A stretch of 64,000 nt of DNA from Ornithinibacter aureus (GTDB lineage Bacteria; Actinomycetota; Actinomycetes; Actinomycetales; Dermatophilaceae). The stretch covers positions 3,353,623-3,417,622 of the forward strand of contig NZ_VMSB01000001.1 in NCBI RefSeq assembly GCF_009858245.1, in the 5' to 3' direction. Positions 1 through 9,221 of this stretch are shown here, piece after piece. How positions within the stretch are numbered: the stretch's first letter is position 1; each line of letters opens with the position of its first letter. The translations under genes were made by a program, and so were the position numbers. Below the pieces are notes generated by a model. The model did no database searches. It had not been told where the DNA came from and saw nothing but the letters and a program-made list of their open reading frames with translations.

Positions 1-993
1 CTCCTGGATGACCTCGTCATCGGCCAGATCCGCGACCGAGCCGAGCAGTGACCCGATGGCCACGGCTCCCAGGGTGATGCCGATGCTCCAGCCGATGATG
101 GTCCCTCGGGCGAGTCGGGTGACGAGCCCCAGCGGAGAGGCCAGCAGCGCACCGGCCTTTGACGGGCCGCTGCGTGCCGGGATCAGCCCGGCACCGAGGT
201 CGCGCCGGTCCAGCACCGCCAGGCCCACCCCGACACCGAGCGCCAGGGCGCCGAGGCCGAGCAGCAGCACCCACTGGCGGTTTGCCCCGTAGGCCTCCAC
301 GCGCCCCGCCCAGCCCAAGGGCGACAGCCAACCGAGAGCGTGCAGGAGCGTCCCGGCATCCGCCGAGTCAGCGACGGCGCGCAACGCGTACGCCGCAGCG
401 AGGAATCCGAACCCCAGGCCGGCCGCGCCGCGCGATGTCGACGCCAGCTGCACCGCCACGGCGGTGACCCCCACGGTCGCCAAGCCTGCCGAGAGCCACG
501 CGACGGCGAAGGCGGTGCTCCCGGCACCGTCCATGCCGAGTGCGGCCAGACCAGCCGCAGACAGGGCGCTCGCCGCCACGACGGCGATGACGGCCAGGGC
601 CGCGGCTGCAGCGAGCGGCGACCAGCGGCCGACGACACCGGAACCCACGAGCTCGTGCCGCCCTTCGTCCTCCTCGGTGCGGGTGTGTCGCCGCACGACG
701 ACGAAGCCGAGCACGGCCGTGAGGAAGGCCCCCATCATGACCGTCTTGAACACGGCCAGGGCGTCGGCGGTCTGCGACGCCAGCGGTCCGTACATCGCGA
801 TCACCGAAGGATTCGTGAGGATTCCGGCGAATCCGGTCGCCGCTGCCTCGTCGTCGGGGTAGAGGGCCAGCGTCGCCTGCGCCGAGCCGACCGACAGGGC
901 GACGAGCCCGAGCACGCTCGCCGGCACGAGGATGCGGTCGCGCCGCCACGCGAGTCGGAACAGCTCGGGTGCGCCGGCCAGCCGGGTGGTCAT
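1..993 (-). CDS. ABC-2 type exporter permease (3' end beyond window)
   Basis: Membrane permease partner of the ATPase encoded just upstream on the same strand. It reads from an ATG at 993 without a stop to the window edge (331 codons visible). The N-terminus runs [19 protein letters not shown], followed by a hydrophobic segment and then by Ala/Leu/Gly/Val-rich stretches that look like at least six membrane spans. This resembles the large polyketide/antibiotic-exporter permeases of actinobacteria, usually over 500 residues, so roughly the N-terminal 60% is seen. Its start overlaps the ATPase stop by 4 bp (990-993), implying translational coupling. The substrate cannot be told from sequence. 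The frame is certain; the family name rests on protein style and gene context. Confidence 0.85.
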   Translation of the reverse strand, partial: MTTRLAGAPELFRLAWRRDRILVPASVLGLVALSVGSAQATLALYPDDEAAATGFAGILTNPSVIAMYGPLASQTADALAVFKTVMMGAFLTAVLGFVVVRRHTRTEEDEGRHELVGSGVVGRWSPLAAAAALAVIAVVAASALSAAGLAALGMDGAGSTAFAVAWLSAGLATVGVTAVAVQLASTSRGAAGLGFGFLAAAYALRAVADSADAGTLLHALGWLSPLGWAGRVEAYGANRQWVLLLGLGALALGVGVGLAVLDRRDLGAGLIPARSGPSKAGALLASPLGLVTRLARGTIIGWSIGITLGAVAIGSLLGSVADLADDEVIQE

Positions 994-1922
994 GGCGACG
1001 GTTCTCGATAGCGCGCGAGGAAGAGCTCCTCGAGCGTCGGCGGCTGGCAGGTCAGGGTCAGCACCCCTCGGCGACCGAGGTGCTCCACGAGGTCACCGAG
1101 GTGGGCGGAGTCCACCGAGCAGCGCAGCTCGACGCCGGCGTCGTCGCCCGACGCGCTGCTCTCGAGGTCGACGTCGTGGATGCCGGCCCACCCCGCGACC
1201 TCGGCCGGCGTCACCGCGTCGCGCAGCACGGCGTGCACCCGCGTACGGGTCAGGTGACGCAGGTCGGCGAGGCTGCCACTGTCGACGATCCTGCCCGAGC
1301 GCACGATGCTGACCCGGTCGCAGGCCCGCTCCACCTCGCTGAGGATGTGGCTCGACAGCAGCACGGTGCGGCCCCGCGCCCGAAGGTCCGAGAGCTCTGC
1401 CTGGAAGACCTCCTCCATGAGGGGGTCCAGACCCGATGTCGGCTCGTCGAGGATGAGCAACGGGGCATCGCTGGCCAGCGCCGCGACGAGCGCCACCTTC
1501 TGCCGGTTGCCCTTGGAGTAGGCGCGCCCCTTCTTCGTCTCGTCGAGCTCGAAGCGCCCGACGAGACGGCGGCGACGGGCGTCGTCTATGCCGCCGCGCA
1601 GCCTTGCGAGCAGGTCGATGACCTCCCCGCCACTGAGGGTCGGCCACAGCACGACGTCCCCGGGAACGTAGGCGATGGAGCGGTGCAGCTCGGTCGCGTC
1701 GCGCCAGGGGTCCCGGCCGAGGACGGATGCCGTGCCGCCGTCGGAGCGCAGCAACCCGAGCAGGACACGGATCGCCGTGGACTTGCCCGACCCGTTCGGC
1801 CCGAGGAAGCCGTGCACCTCACCGTTGGCGACGGTGAGGTCGAGTCCGTCGAGGGCCCGCGTGCGGCCGAACGCCTTTCGCAGGCCGGTCGTGCGGATGA
1901 CATCGACGTCGGACGTCGCCAT
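990..1922 (-). CDS. ABC transporter ATP-binding protein
   Basis: Soluble nucleotide-binding subunit (310 aa) that powers the adjacent permease. Visible motifs are Walker [10 protein letters not shown] (residues 41-49), a signature-like [15 protein letters not shown], Walker [13 protein letters not shown] and the switch region [11 protein letters not shown]. The C-terminal ~90 residues are a family-typical extension after the ATPase core. The length fits drug- or antibiotic-exporter ATPases. The gene starts 52 bp from a divergent M20 peptidase gene and is first in its transcription unit. The signature reads YSKGNRQ rather than LSGGQ, as in several exporters of this branch. Substrate unknown. 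Confidence 0.93.
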   Translation of the reverse strand: MATSDVDVIRTTGLRKAFGRTRALDGLDLTVANGEVHGFLGPNGSGKSTAIRVLLGLLRSDGGTASVLGRDPWRDATELHRSIAYVPGDVVLWPTLSGGEVIDLLARLRGGIDDARRRRLVGRFELDETKKGRAYSKGNRQKVALVAALASDAPLLILDEPTSGLDPLMEEVFQAELSDLRARGRTVLLSSHILSEVERACDRVSIVRSGRIVDSGSLADLRHLTRTRVHAVLRDAVTPAEVAGWAGIHDVDLESSASGDDAGVELRCSVDSAHLGDLVEHLGRRGVLTLTCQPPTLEELFLARYREPSP

Positions 1923-1974
1923 GCCCCCCTACGCTACGCCCGCCCTCGTCGGACGTGGATACACTCGGCTTCCT

Positions 1975-3198
1975 ATGAACGACGATGCCCTCCTCGCCGC
2001 GCTCGGCGAGCGCATCTCCGCACTCGCACCCGCACTCATCGACATCCGGCGTGACCTGCACGCCCACCCCGAGTTGTCGCGCGAGGAGACGCGCACGACG
2101 CAGTCCGTGGCCGACCACCTCACCGCCGCCGGGGTGCGCGTTCGCCTGCTGCCCGGAACCGGTCTGCTCGCCGACGTCGGGCCTTCGGATGCCGTGCACC
2201 GGGTCGCGCTGCGCGCGGACATGGACGCCTTGCCGGTTCGCGAGCGCACCGGCCTCGACTTCGCCTCCACCACGCCCGGTGTGTGCCACGCCTGCGGGCA
2301 CGACGTGCACGTCACGGCGCTCATCGGGGCTCTGCTGGCACTGGCCGCCAACGAGTCGGCGCTCACCGAGCGTGGTGTCGCTGTTCGTGGCATCTTCCAG
2401 GCGGCCGAGGAGATGATCCCCGGCGGTGCCCACGACGCCATCCTCGCCGGGGCCCTCGACGGGGTCGACGCGGTCTTCGCGGTGCACTGCGACCCCAGCC
2501 TCGACGTCGGACAGGTGGGCCTTCGCGAGGGGCCGATCACCGCGGCCTGCGACCAGGTGGCGGTCTCCCTCCACGGCCGCGGCGGACACACCTCCCGCCC
2601 GCAACTGACCGAGGACCTCACCTACGCGCTCGCCAAGGTCGTCACCGACGTGCCCGCCGCGCTCTCCCGCCGGCTGGACCCCCGCGCCGGGGCCGCCCTG
2701 GTGTGGGGCACGATCACCGCCGGCCGCGCCCCCAACGTCATCCCGTCGACGGGTGAGTGCACCGGCACGCTGCGCATGCTCGACGCGCACGCCTGGCTCA
2801 CCGTCGGCCCGCTGCTCGAGGAGATCGTCCACGGGGTCGTCGCTCCTTACGGGGTGCAGGCCAAGGTGGAGCGGGTCAAGGGGGTGCCGCCCGTCGTCAA
2901 CACCAGCGACGGCATCCAGTCGTTCCGCCTCGCTGCCCTCGCCGGCGCCATGGTCCCCGTCTCCACGACCCAGTCGCTCGGTGGCGAGGACTTCTCCTGG
3001 TACCTCGCGCAGGCACCCGGCGCGATGGCTCGCCTGGGCACCCGCACCCACGGGGGGCCCACGTTCGACCTGCACCAGGGTGACCTCGTCGTCGACGAGG
3101 ACGCCATCGCGCTCGGCGCCCGCCTCCTGGCATCGGTGGCGATCGTCTGGCACACCGACGCGAACCGTCGCGCCCTCGACCCGCTGGAGACCACATGA
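1975..3198 (+). CDS. M20 family metallopeptidase / amidohydrolase
   Basis: Zinc- or manganese-dependent hydrolase (407 aa) of the M20D aminoacylase/hippurate-hydrolase type, which removes acyl groups from amino acids or splits small amide substrates in the cytosol. Metal-site motifs are present: RRDLHAHPELS near the start, RADMDALPVRE, CHACGHDVHV, the catalytic pair in QAAEEMIPGGA, and the dimerisation-domain motif HGRGGHTSRP. The length matches the family. I chose the ATG at 1975; a TACACT hexamer about 15 bp upstream could be a -10 box, giving a near-leaderless transcript. The stop overlaps the cytidine deaminase start (ATGA), so it heads a nucleoside-salvage operon although its own substrate is unknown. 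Confidence 0.92.
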   Translation: MNDDALLAALGERISALAPALIDIRRDLHAHPELSREETRTTQSVADHLTAAGVRVRLLPGTGLLADVGPSDAVHRVALRADMDALPVRERTGLDFASTTPGVCHACGHDVHVTALIGALLALAANESALTERGVAVRGIFQAAEEMIPGGAHDAILAGALDGVDAVFAVHCDPSLDVGQVGLREGPITAACDQVAVSLHGRGGHTSRPQLTEDLTYALAKVVTDVPAALSRRLDPRAGAALVWGTITAGRAPNVIPSTGECTGTLRMLDAHAWLTVGPLLEEIVHGVVAPYGVQAKVERVKGVPPVVNTSDGIQSFRLAALAGAMVPVSTTQSLGGEDFSWYLAQAPGAMARLGTRTHGGPTFDLHQGDLVVDEDAIALGARLLASVAIVWHTDANRRALDPLETT

Positions 3199-3605
3199 GC
3201 ACCGCCGACGTCGACTGGGACGCCCTGCACGCCGAGGCCGTGCGGATGACGACCCTGGCCTACGCCCCCTACAGCCAGTACCGCGTCGGGGTCGCAGGCT
3301 TCGTCGAGGACGGCCGGATGGTCTCCGGGTGCAACGTCGAGAACGCCGGCTACGGGGTGACCCTGTGCGCCGAGTGCGGCATGGTGTCGCAGCTGCACGC
3401 CACCGGCGGCGGCCTGCTGACCGCGGTCTACTGCGTCGACGGCGCTGGCCAGGCCCTGATGCCGTGCGGCCGCTGCCGCCAGCTGCTCTGGGAGAACGGC
3501 ACCCCGCAGACCCTGCTCATGACCCCGCTCGGCGTGCTGCCGATGGAGCAGGTCCTGCCCCAGGCATTCGGCCCCGAGCACCTGAAGAAGGGTGCCCGGC
3601 CCTGA
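3195..3605 (+). CDS. cdd: cytidine deaminase
   Basis: Hydrolytic deamination of cytidine and deoxycytidine to uridine and deoxyuridine in pyrimidine salvage. The 136-aa length is typical of the small homotetrameric form. Zinc ligands and catalytic Glu are visible: C58-A-E60 and P-C91-G-R-C94. The substrate loop GCNVENAGYGVTLCAE is intact. The residue after CAE is Cys rather than the Arg of the common CAER form, a variant I recall from actinobacteria. It overlaps the M20 gene by 4 bp and is followed 12 bp later by thymidine phosphorylase, consistent with co-transcription for feeding deoxyuridine into phosphorolysis. Confidence 0.95.
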   Translation: MSTADVDWDALHAEAVRMTTLAYAPYSQYRVGVAGFVEDGRMVSGCNVENAGYGVTLCAECGMVSQLHATGGGLLTAVYCVDGAGQALMPCGRCRQLLWENGTPQTLLMTPLGVLPMEQVLPQAFGPEHLKKGARP

Positions 3606-3617
3606 CATGATGGCCCG

Positions 3618-4907
3618 ATGACCGAATCCTTCGATGCCGTCGACGTCATCACCACCAAGCGGGACCGCCACGAGCTGTCCGACGACCAGATCCGTTGGGT
3701 CATCGACGCGTACACGCGCGGCGTCGTGGCCGACGAGCAGATGAGCTCCCTCGCCATGGCCGTCCTGCTCAACGGCATGACCCGACGTGAGATCGCGACC
3801 TGGACCGCGGCGATGATCGCCAGCGGTGAGCGGATGGACTTCTCCGCCCTGTCGCGACCCACCGCCGACAAGCACTCCACGGGCGGGGTCGGCGACAAGA
3901 TCACCCTGCCGCTGGCACCACTGGTCGCCGTGTTCGGCGTCGCCGTGCCGCAGCTGTCGGGGCGCGGCCTCGGCCACACCGGTGGCACGCTCGACAAGCT
4001 CGAGTCGGTCGCTGGATGGCAGGCCGCCCTGTCCAACGAGGCGATGATGCGCCAGCTCGAGGACGTCGGTGCGGTCATCTGCGCCGCCGGGTCGGGCCTG
4101 GCTCCCGCCGACAAGAAGCTGTACGCGCTGCGTGACGTCACTGGCACCGTCGAGGCCATCCCGCTCATCGCGAGCTCGATCATGAGCAAGAAGATCGCCG
4201 AGGGCACGGGTGCCCTGGTGCTCGACGTCAAGGTCGGCAGCGGCGCCTTCATGAAGAACCGCGAGGACGCCACTGAGCTCGCCCGCACGATGGTCGACCT
4301 CGGCACGGATGCCGGCGTGAACACCGTCGCCCTCCTCACCGACATGTCGGTCCCCCTGGGCCTCACGGCGGGCAACGCGCTCGAGGTCCGCGAGTCGGTC
4401 GAGGTGCTCGCCGGTGGCGGGCCCGCCGACGTCGTCGAGCTCACCGTGCGCCTGGCGGAGGAGATGTTGGATGCCGCGGGTCGCGGTGGTCAGGACGTCG
4501 CCGCAGCGCTGAAGGACGGTCGCGCGATGGACGCCTGGAAGGCGATGATCTCCGCGCAGGGCGGTGACCCGGACGCCCCGCTGCCGACGGCCAGGGAGAC
4601 GCAGGAGGTGCGGGCCACGGCATCCGGCGTGCTGTCCGGTCTCGACGCGTACGCCGTGGGTGTCGCCGCGTGGCGCCTCGGCGCGGGCCGGGCCCGCAAG
4701 GAGGACCCGGTGCAGGCCGGCGCCGGCATCGAGATCCACGCCAAGCCCGGCGACGAGGTCCGCGAGGGTGACGCGCTGCTCACGCTGCACACCGACACTC
4801 CCGAGCGCTTCGAGCGTGCCGTCGCCGCCCTCGACGGCGGCATCACCATCGCGCCGGCCGGCACCTCGGTCGAGCGCCCGCCCATCGTCATCGACAGGAT
4901 CGCTTGA
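3618..4907 (+). CDS. deoA: thymidine phosphorylase
   Basis: Phosphorolysis of thymidine or deoxyuridine to base plus 2-deoxyribose 1-phosphate. It has 429 aa, as expected for the family. Motifs are [10 protein letters not shown] (residues 85-94, phosphate/substrate loop) and the family signature [16 protein letters not shown] (114-129); [20 protein letters not shown] follows in the alpha/beta domain. The C-terminal third, with [20 protein letters not shown], is the usual barrel-sandwich domain. The start ATG follows the cdd stop by 12 bp, and the stop shares one base with the add start (TGATG). Its product would be converted by the mutase at 18974-20659 and the aldolase at 17871-18860. Confidence 0.97.
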   Translation: MTESFDAVDVITTKRDRHELSDDQIRWVIDAYTRGVVADEQMSSLAMAVLLNGMTRREIATWTAAMIASGERMDFSALSRPTADKHSTGGVGDKITLPLAPLVAVFGVAVPQLSGRGLGHTGGTLDKLESVAGWQAALSNEAMMRQLEDVGAVICAAGSGLAPADKKLYALRDVTGTVEAIPLIASSIMSKKIAEGTGALVLDVKVGSGAFMKNREDATELARTMVDLGTDAGVNTVALLTDMSVPLGLTAGNALEVRESVEVLAGGGPADVVELTVRLAEEMLDAAGRGGQDVAAALKDGRAMDAWKAMISAQGGDPDAPLPTARETQEVRATASGVLSGLDAYAVGVAAWRLGAGRARKEDPVQAGAGIEIHAKPGDEVREGDALLTLHTDTPERFERAVAALDGGITIAPAGTSVERPPIVIDRIA

Positions 4908-6007
4908 TGTCCTCCGCGGTTGCCCTGACTCCCTCCATCGTCGCCCGCGCCCCGAAGGCGCTGCTGCACGACCACCTCGACGGCGGGCTGCGGCCGCAGA
5001 CCATCGTCGACCTGGCCGCGGAGAGCGGTTACGACGGGTTGCCCACGACGGATGCCGTCGAGCTGGGGCAATGGTTCCTGGACTCCGCGGACTCGGGCTC
5101 CCTGGTGCGCTACCTCGAGACGTTCTCGCACACCGTGGCGGTGATGCAGACGCGTGAGCAGCTCGTGCGGGTCGCCCGCGAGTGCGCGCTCGACCTCGCC
5201 GCTGACGGTGTCGTCTACGCGGAGTCGCGGTTCGCTCCCGAGCAGCACCTGGCCGGCGGGCTCTCGCTCGAGCACGTCGTCGAGGCGGTGCTCGAGGGGT
5301 TCGCGCAGGGGCAGCAGGAGGCGGCCGCGGCCGGCACGCCGATCCGGGTCGTCACGCTGCTCACGGCGATGCGCCACGCCGCCCGCAGCCGCGAGATCGC
5401 CGAGCTGGCCGTGCGCTACCGCGATCAGGGCGTCGGGGGTTTCGACATCGCCGGTGCCGAGGCCGGGTTCCCTCCCACCCGCCACCTCGACGCCTTCGAG
5501 TACCTGCGTCGCGAGAACGCCCACTTCACGATCCACGCGGGTGAGGCCTTCGGGCTGCCCTCGATCTGGGAGGCCATCCAGTGGTGTGGCGCAGATCGGC
5601 TCGGGCACGGCGTGCGGATCGTCGACGACATCGAGACGGGGGCGGACGGCATCCCCGTTCTCGGTCGGTTGGCCGCCTACGTGCGCGACATGCGCATCCC
5701 GCTCGAGATGGCGCCGAGCTCGAACCTGCAGACCGGGGCCGCCGAGTCGATCGCGGCGCACCCGATCACCCTGCTGAAGAACCTGCGCTTCCGGGTGACG
5801 ATCAACACCGACAACCGGCTCATGAGTGGCACGTCGATGACCCGCGAGATGCAGCTGCTCGTCGACGAGGCCGGTTGGACCATCGAGGACCTGCGCTGGG
5901 CGACGATCAACGCGATGAAGTCGGCGTTCCTGCCGTTCGACGAGCGGCTGGAGATCATCGAGCACGTCGTGAAGCCCGGCTACGCAGCCCTGGGCGCCCG
6001 CGCCTGA
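4907..6007 (+). CDS. add: adenosine deaminase
   Basis: Zinc enzyme (366 aa) converting adenosine and deoxyadenosine to inosine and deoxyinosine. Visible metal and catalytic motifs are [12 protein letters not shown] (H21, H23), [10 protein letters not shown] (His and catalytic Glu), DRLGHGVRI, and [10 protein letters not shown] near the C-terminus, where the family has a conserved Asp. I preferred the ATG at 4907, which overlaps the deoA stop by one base, to a TTG three bases earlier. It is the last gene of the salvage operon; inosine would go to the purine nucleoside phosphorylase at 20667-21506. The last 28 bases are also the end of a truncated gene on the other strand. Confidence 0.96.
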   Translation: MSSAVALTPSIVARAPKALLHDHLDGGLRPQTIVDLAAESGYDGLPTTDAVELGQWFLDSADSGSLVRYLETFSHTVAVMQTREQLVRVARECALDLAADGVVYAESRFAPEQHLAGGLSLEHVVEAVLEGFAQGQQEAAAAGTPIRVVTLLTAMRHAARSREIAELAVRYRDQGVGGFDIAGAEAGFPPTRHLDAFEYLRRENAHFTIHAGEAFGLPSIWEAIQWCGADRLGHGVRIVDDIETGADGIPVLGRLAAYVRDMRIPLEMAPSSNLQTGAAESIAAHPITLLKNLRFRVTINTDNRLMSGTSMTREMQLLVDEAGWTIEDLRWATINAMKSAFLPFDERLEIIEHVVKPGYAALGARA

Positions 6008-6459
6008 CCGACGTCGGCGTGCTCGGCCACCGGCATCAGCGGGGCCACGACGAACACGCCGCCGTCGCGCCCGGTCAGGACGGCCTGGATGCCGCCGGGA
6101 CGCGAGATGACCAGCCGGGCCTCGCCGCCCGCGGCCGGGACCATCCAGAGCGCGGCGACCGGGTCGTCGCCGTCGCCGTCGGGGTCGGGACGGGCCGAGA
6201 CGAAGTACAGGTTGCCCTCGGCGTCGAAGGCCGCCCCGGACTCGCCCTTGGCCGAGCGGGTGACGCGGCGCGCGGGCGCCTCGCCGGCCGGGTCGAGCTC
6301 CCAGACCGCGTTGGCGTAGCGGGTCTTCTTGGCGTCCAGCGTCGAGACGATCGTGGCCAGCCGCTTGCCGTCGCGACTCAGCGCCAGCCCGTTCACGCGC
6401 GGGTAGGCGATGAAGTGCTGCAGGTCGTGGAACGGGGTCTCAGGGCGTCGTCGACTCAT
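5980..6459 (-). pseudogene. S9 (prolyl oligopeptidase family) peptidase, N-terminal fragment
   Basis: Only about 159 codons remain of what is normally a 600-700-residue serine peptidase. The start MSRRRPETPFHDLQHFIAY and the propeller-blade-like phrases VNGLALSRDGKRLATIV, GAAFDAEGNLYFVSARPD and GGVFVVAPLMPVAEHAD are characteristic of the N-terminal beta-propeller of acylaminoacyl-peptidase-like proteins. The catalytic alpha/beta-hydrolase half is absent. The frame runs into the 3' end of add and stops within it, so a deletion or rearrangement probably joined the fragment to the salvage operon. An ATG nine bases upstream (6468) is an alternative start. A truncated product without active site is expected, if made at all. 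Confidence 0.72.
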
Positions 6460-6481
6460 GCGGCCCATCCTGCCGCGTGGG

Positions 6482-6755
6482 TCAAGCCTGCGGCGGGAGT
6501 TGCTGCTCGACGGGGAACGCGGACGAGGCCAGCGTCACCGACCCGTCGGCCTTGCCCACGATGACCGGCCCGTTCCCCAGCAGGCCGGCCGTGAAGTCGC
6601 CGGTCAGGGACGCGCGCGTGTTGTAGCGAAGACCCACGCGGTCGGGTACTCGGTGCACGAGGCGATCACGATCTCGTGGGCGTGGACGGGTTGGACGTTC
6701 TCGGCCAGGTGGCGCCGAGCAATGTCGAAGGCATCCTGCAGGGCAACGCGTTCAT
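6482..6755 (-). pseudogene. Imm35/YrhB-like immunity-type protein, frameshifted
   Basis: Two consecutive reading frames together spell a small Imm35-like domain. The first reads ALQDAFDIARRHLAEN...EIVIASCTEYPTAWVF. The second, one base out of register, continues YNTRASLTGDFTAGLLGNGPVIVGK and ends QQLPPQA-stop. The break lies at 6626-6627, where one base seems lost (TTC-GC-TAC; family members have a Gly codon there). The expected start, ATG at 6755 overlapping the DUF7919 stop by 4 bp, is in a third frame, so a second indel near the start or another start is needed. Imm35 domains occur as immunity proteins of polymorphic toxins. Either the gene is dead or the assembly has indels. Confidence 0.6.
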
Positions 6756-7177
6756 GGCCGCCCCATCGGTGTCGAGAGCGCCGCCACCACCTCATCCGGG
6801 GGAAGGTAGCCGTGTTCGGCGACGTAGTGCAGCACCAGGTTCGGTGCCACCCAGCGTCGCCCACCTGCCATCACCTCGATGCTGGCGCTGCCGAGGTGGA
6901 GCGTGTCTCCCTGCTGCGTCGTGTACTCGGTGGGGTGGAAGTCGGGCGACCACGGGCCGACTTCCGCGGGCGCCGGGCGGGGACAGAAGGCGCAGGTGTG
7001 GAAGCCGCGAGTGCGGTCGATGGGGCTCCGGGCGGCCTCCTCGAGCCCGCGCCTCACCTCCGGTGGGCAGGGGGCCTCCCGGAACGGGTGTCGCGGGTCG
7101 AGCCAGCCGAAGGCCAGCGTGTCCTTCTGCCAGGGCCACTTGCGTGGCGTGAGCACCGACTCGTCCTCGTGGTACAT
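6752..7177 (-). CDS. DUF7919-like protein of unknown function
   Basis: A 141-aa protein starting MYHEDESVLTPRKWPWQKD. I recognise the style of the small actinobacterial DUF7919 family, rich in Trp, Pro and His, with a middle CAFCPRP motif and a hydrophobic stretch WVAPNLVLHYVAEHGYLPP near the end. There is no signal peptide and no recognisable catalytic motif. Its stop overlaps the ATG (6755) of the frameshifted Imm35-like gene, so the two were once translationally coupled; similar small proteins are often next to Imm35-type genes (my recollection). The start is the first ATG after the long stem-loop at 7264-7325. Function unknown. Confidence 0.7.
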   Translation of the reverse strand: MYHEDESVLTPRKWPWQKDTLAFGWLDPRHPFREAPCPPEVRRGLEEAARSPIDRTRGFHTCAFCPRPAPAEVGPWSPDFHPTEYTTQQGDTLHLGSASIEVMAGGRRWVAPNLVLHYVAEHGYLPPDEVVAALSTPMGRP

Positions 7178-7263
7178 GGGACTCCTCTCAGGGCAGCAGG
7201 GGGTAGTTGCGGCACGCCGCCCAGTCGTACGTACCCCCATTGGGGGTGATCAGGTCCGCCAGG

Positions 7264-7325
7264 GACGTATTGCACTGCAGCCACCTACCGGCGACCCCCG
7301 GCGGGTTGCTGCAGTGCAATACGTC
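7264..7325. terminator. long perfect stem-loop downstream of the RDD gene
   Basis: Two 18-bp arms, 7264-7281 and 7308-7325, are exact reverse complements around a 26-nt loop. It lies 6 bp after the RDD stop (minus strand) and about 87 bp before the DUF7919 start. No T-tract follows on either side, so it would be a factor-assisted or T-less terminator, or an mRNA-stabilising 3' end. The arms (with TATTGCACTGCAG) are unlike the TCGAGAG hairpin family found elsewhere in the window. Confidence 0.65.
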
Positions 7326-7331
7326 GCGGAG

Positions 7332-8156
7332 TTAGCGCGTGAGGGGGTCTGCCGGCAGGACGCGGCCGCGCAGCTGCTCCTCGCGCCAGAGGCGGTCGAG
7401 GTCGCGGCGACGCCGCTGCGCGACGATGGCCGACAGGACCACCTCGGGATGGAACCCGGGCGGCGGTTGGGGCGCGACGTAGGCCAGGGTCGAGGCCAAC
7501 AGGTCGACCCCGAGGGTGTGGCGCGAGGCCGGTGACAGACCCGGTGCCCGGGCCAGGAACTGCCGAATGGCGACGGTCAGGCCGGAGGGCAGGGCGGCGA
7601 TGTCTGCCGACAGGGCCCAGGGCATCAGGGCCGGCGGCATCGGCGGGGGAGGGGTCAGGCGCAGCGCCGCCCGCTGGGAGATGACGATGGTGCCGGCAGC
7701 CATGTCGCCGAGCCGCTTGGCGCGCGGGTGCACCATCGACGCGATGACGGCTGGGACACCCAACAACAGGTAGATCTCGACGTAGCCCACGAGGCCACGG
7801 ACGAGGGCGTGCCGGAAGGTCGTCGGGCCGCCGTCGTCGCGCAGGGTGCGCAACCCGAGAGCCATCCGCCCGAGGCTGCGTCCACGTGTCAGGGTCTCGA
7901 CCGCCGTCGGGAGGACGATGAAGGCCAGGACGCTGAGCCCGATGAACAGGATCCCGATCACGGCATCCGACACACCGCCCGCGACGAAACCGATCGCGAA
8001 CACCCCGGCGATCAGGACCACGAGCGTGACGACGACGTCGATGGCCCCGGACGCCATGCGGGCGGCGACGCTCGCGACCGGCACCTCGACGGCCACGCCT
8101 TCGCCGGTGATCATGTCGTCCCCGGCGTAACTGCGGTAGCCCCCCGGATCGCTCAC
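7332..8156 (-). CDS. RDD family membrane protein
   Basis: A 274-aa integral membrane protein. After VPVASVAARMASGAIDVVV, an Arg-containing first helix typical of RDD domains (PF06271), come about four hydrophobic segments, including VVVTLVVLIAGVFAIGFVAG and GILFIGLSVLAFIVLP. The RDD hallmarks GRSLGRMALGLRTLRDDGG and HPRAKRLGDMAAGTIVI (RLGD) follow. A ~100-residue cytosolic tail, Arg-rich near its end (AQRRRRDLDRLWREE), is longer than in minimal RDD proteins. Start GTG at 8156. It is divergent from the SpoIIM-like gene with 54 bp between starts; the RDD/SpoIIM pairing beside MoxR/DUF58 is a recurrent actinobacterial arrangement. Biochemical role unknown; transport has been suggested for some RDD proteins. 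Confidence 0.88.
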   Translation of the reverse strand: MSDPGGYRSYAGDDMITGEGVAVEVPVASVAARMASGAIDVVVTLVVLIAGVFAIGFVAGGVSDAVIGILFIGLSVLAFIVLPTAVETLTRGRSLGRMALGLRTLRDDGGPTTFRHALVRGLVGYVEIYLLLGVPAVIASMVHPRAKRLGDMAAGTIVISQRAALRLTPPPPMPPALMPWALSADIAALPSGLTVAIRQFLARAPGLSPASRHTLGVDLLASTLAYVAPQPPPGFHPEVVLSAIVAQRRRRDLDRLWREEQLRGRVLPADPLTR

Positions 8157-8210
8157 CTGCCGATGCTAACCCGACCGGCGCCGCCGGGCCCCGGCAGTTA
8201 GTCTTCACGG

Positions 8211-9209
8211 GTGGATCTCGACGCCTACCTCATGGTGCACCAGCCCCAGTGGAAGCGCCTCGAGGAGCTGTCCGGCCGTCGGCGTCTCAGCGGGGCCGAG
8301 GCCGATGAGCTGCTCGACCTCTACCAGCGGGTGTCGACCCATCTGTCGGTCGTGCGGTCCGGCAGCCCCGACCCGTCGGTCGTCAGCTACCTGTCCTCCG
8401 TGCTGGCCCGGGCCCGGGTCGCCTCGGCCGGAGCGCGCACCTCGACCTGGTCGGACCTGTTGGCGTTCTTCACCCACACGTTCCCGGCGGCGCTGTACCG
8501 CACGCGCTGGTGGTGGCTCACCACGACCCTGGCAAGCGTCGCGCTGGCCGCGTTCGTGGCGTGGTGGGCCATCGACAACCCGCAGGTGTGGAGCAATCAG
8601 CTGACGCCTGCGGAGATCGAGGCGTACGTCGGCACCGACTTCGAGAACTACTACTCCGAGTACCCGCACGCCGAGTTCGGCACGCTCGTGTGGTTCAACA
8701 ACGCCCGGGTCGCGGCACTGTGCATCGCGCTCGGGGTGCTCGGGCTGCCCGTGCTCTACGTGCTGGGCGCGAACGTCGTCAGCGTCGGGGTGGCTGCCGC
8801 CCTGATGATCAGCAACGACCGCGGCGCCCTGTTCTTCGGCCTGATCCTGCCGCACGGTCTGCTCGAGCTCACGGCCGTCTTCGTGGCGGCGGGAATCGGG
8901 TTGCGGCTGTTCTGGTCGTGGGTCGACCCCGGGCCGGTGAGCCGGCTCGAGTCGTTCGCGGCGGCAGGCCGCACGGCCATCGCGATCTCGCTCGGGCTCG
9001 TCGTCGTGCTGTTCGTGAGCGGTGCGATCGAGGGTTTCGTCACGCCATCCGGGTTGCCCACGTGGGCGCGCATCCTCATCGGGGTGGTCGCCGAGGCGCT
9101 CTTCTTCGCCTACGTGTTCGTGGTCGGGCGGGCCGCCGTGGCGCAGGGGGCCACGGGTGACGTGATGGCGCGCGATGCGGGTGACGTCGCTCCCGTCACC
9201 GCCGCCTGA
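8211..9209 (+). CDS. stage II sporulation protein M-like membrane protein
   Basis: A 332-aa SpoIIM-domain (PF01944) protein. The N-terminal ~95 residues are soluble and helical (MDLDAYLMVHQPQWKRLEEL). Membrane segments follow, among them WWLTTTLASVALAAFVAWWA, VAALCIALGVLGLPVLYVLG, FGLILPHGLLELTAVFVAAG and ISLGLVVVLFVSGAIEGFV. The motif LILPHGLLELTA is a strong SpoIIM marker. This organism type does not sporulate, and the family is widespread in non-sporulating actinobacteria with unknown function, often next to RDD and MoxR/DUF58 genes as here. Start GTG at 8211, divergent from RDD. Downstream is a 25-bp perfect hairpin. Confidence 0.9.
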   Translation: MDLDAYLMVHQPQWKRLEELSGRRRLSGAEADELLDLYQRVSTHLSVVRSGSPDPSVVSYLSSVLARARVASAGARTSTWSDLLAFFTHTFPAALYRTRWWWLTTTLASVALAAFVAWWAIDNPQVWSNQLTPAEIEAYVGTDFENYYSEYPHAEFGTLVWFNNARVAALCIALGVLGLPVLYVLGANVVSVGVAAALMISNDRGALFFGLILPHGLLELTAVFVAAGIGLRLFWSWVDPGPVSRLESFAAAGRTAIAISLGLVVVLFVSGAIEGFVTPSGLPTWARILIGVVAEALFFAYVFVVGRAAVAQGATGDVMARDAGDVAPVTAA

Positions 9210-9221
9210 TCGGCATCCGAG

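Noticed and set aside
8211-9209. Sporulation-specific role for the SpoIIM-like gene
   Set aside because: The family is widespread in non-sporulating actinobacteria and no other sporulation genes are in the window.
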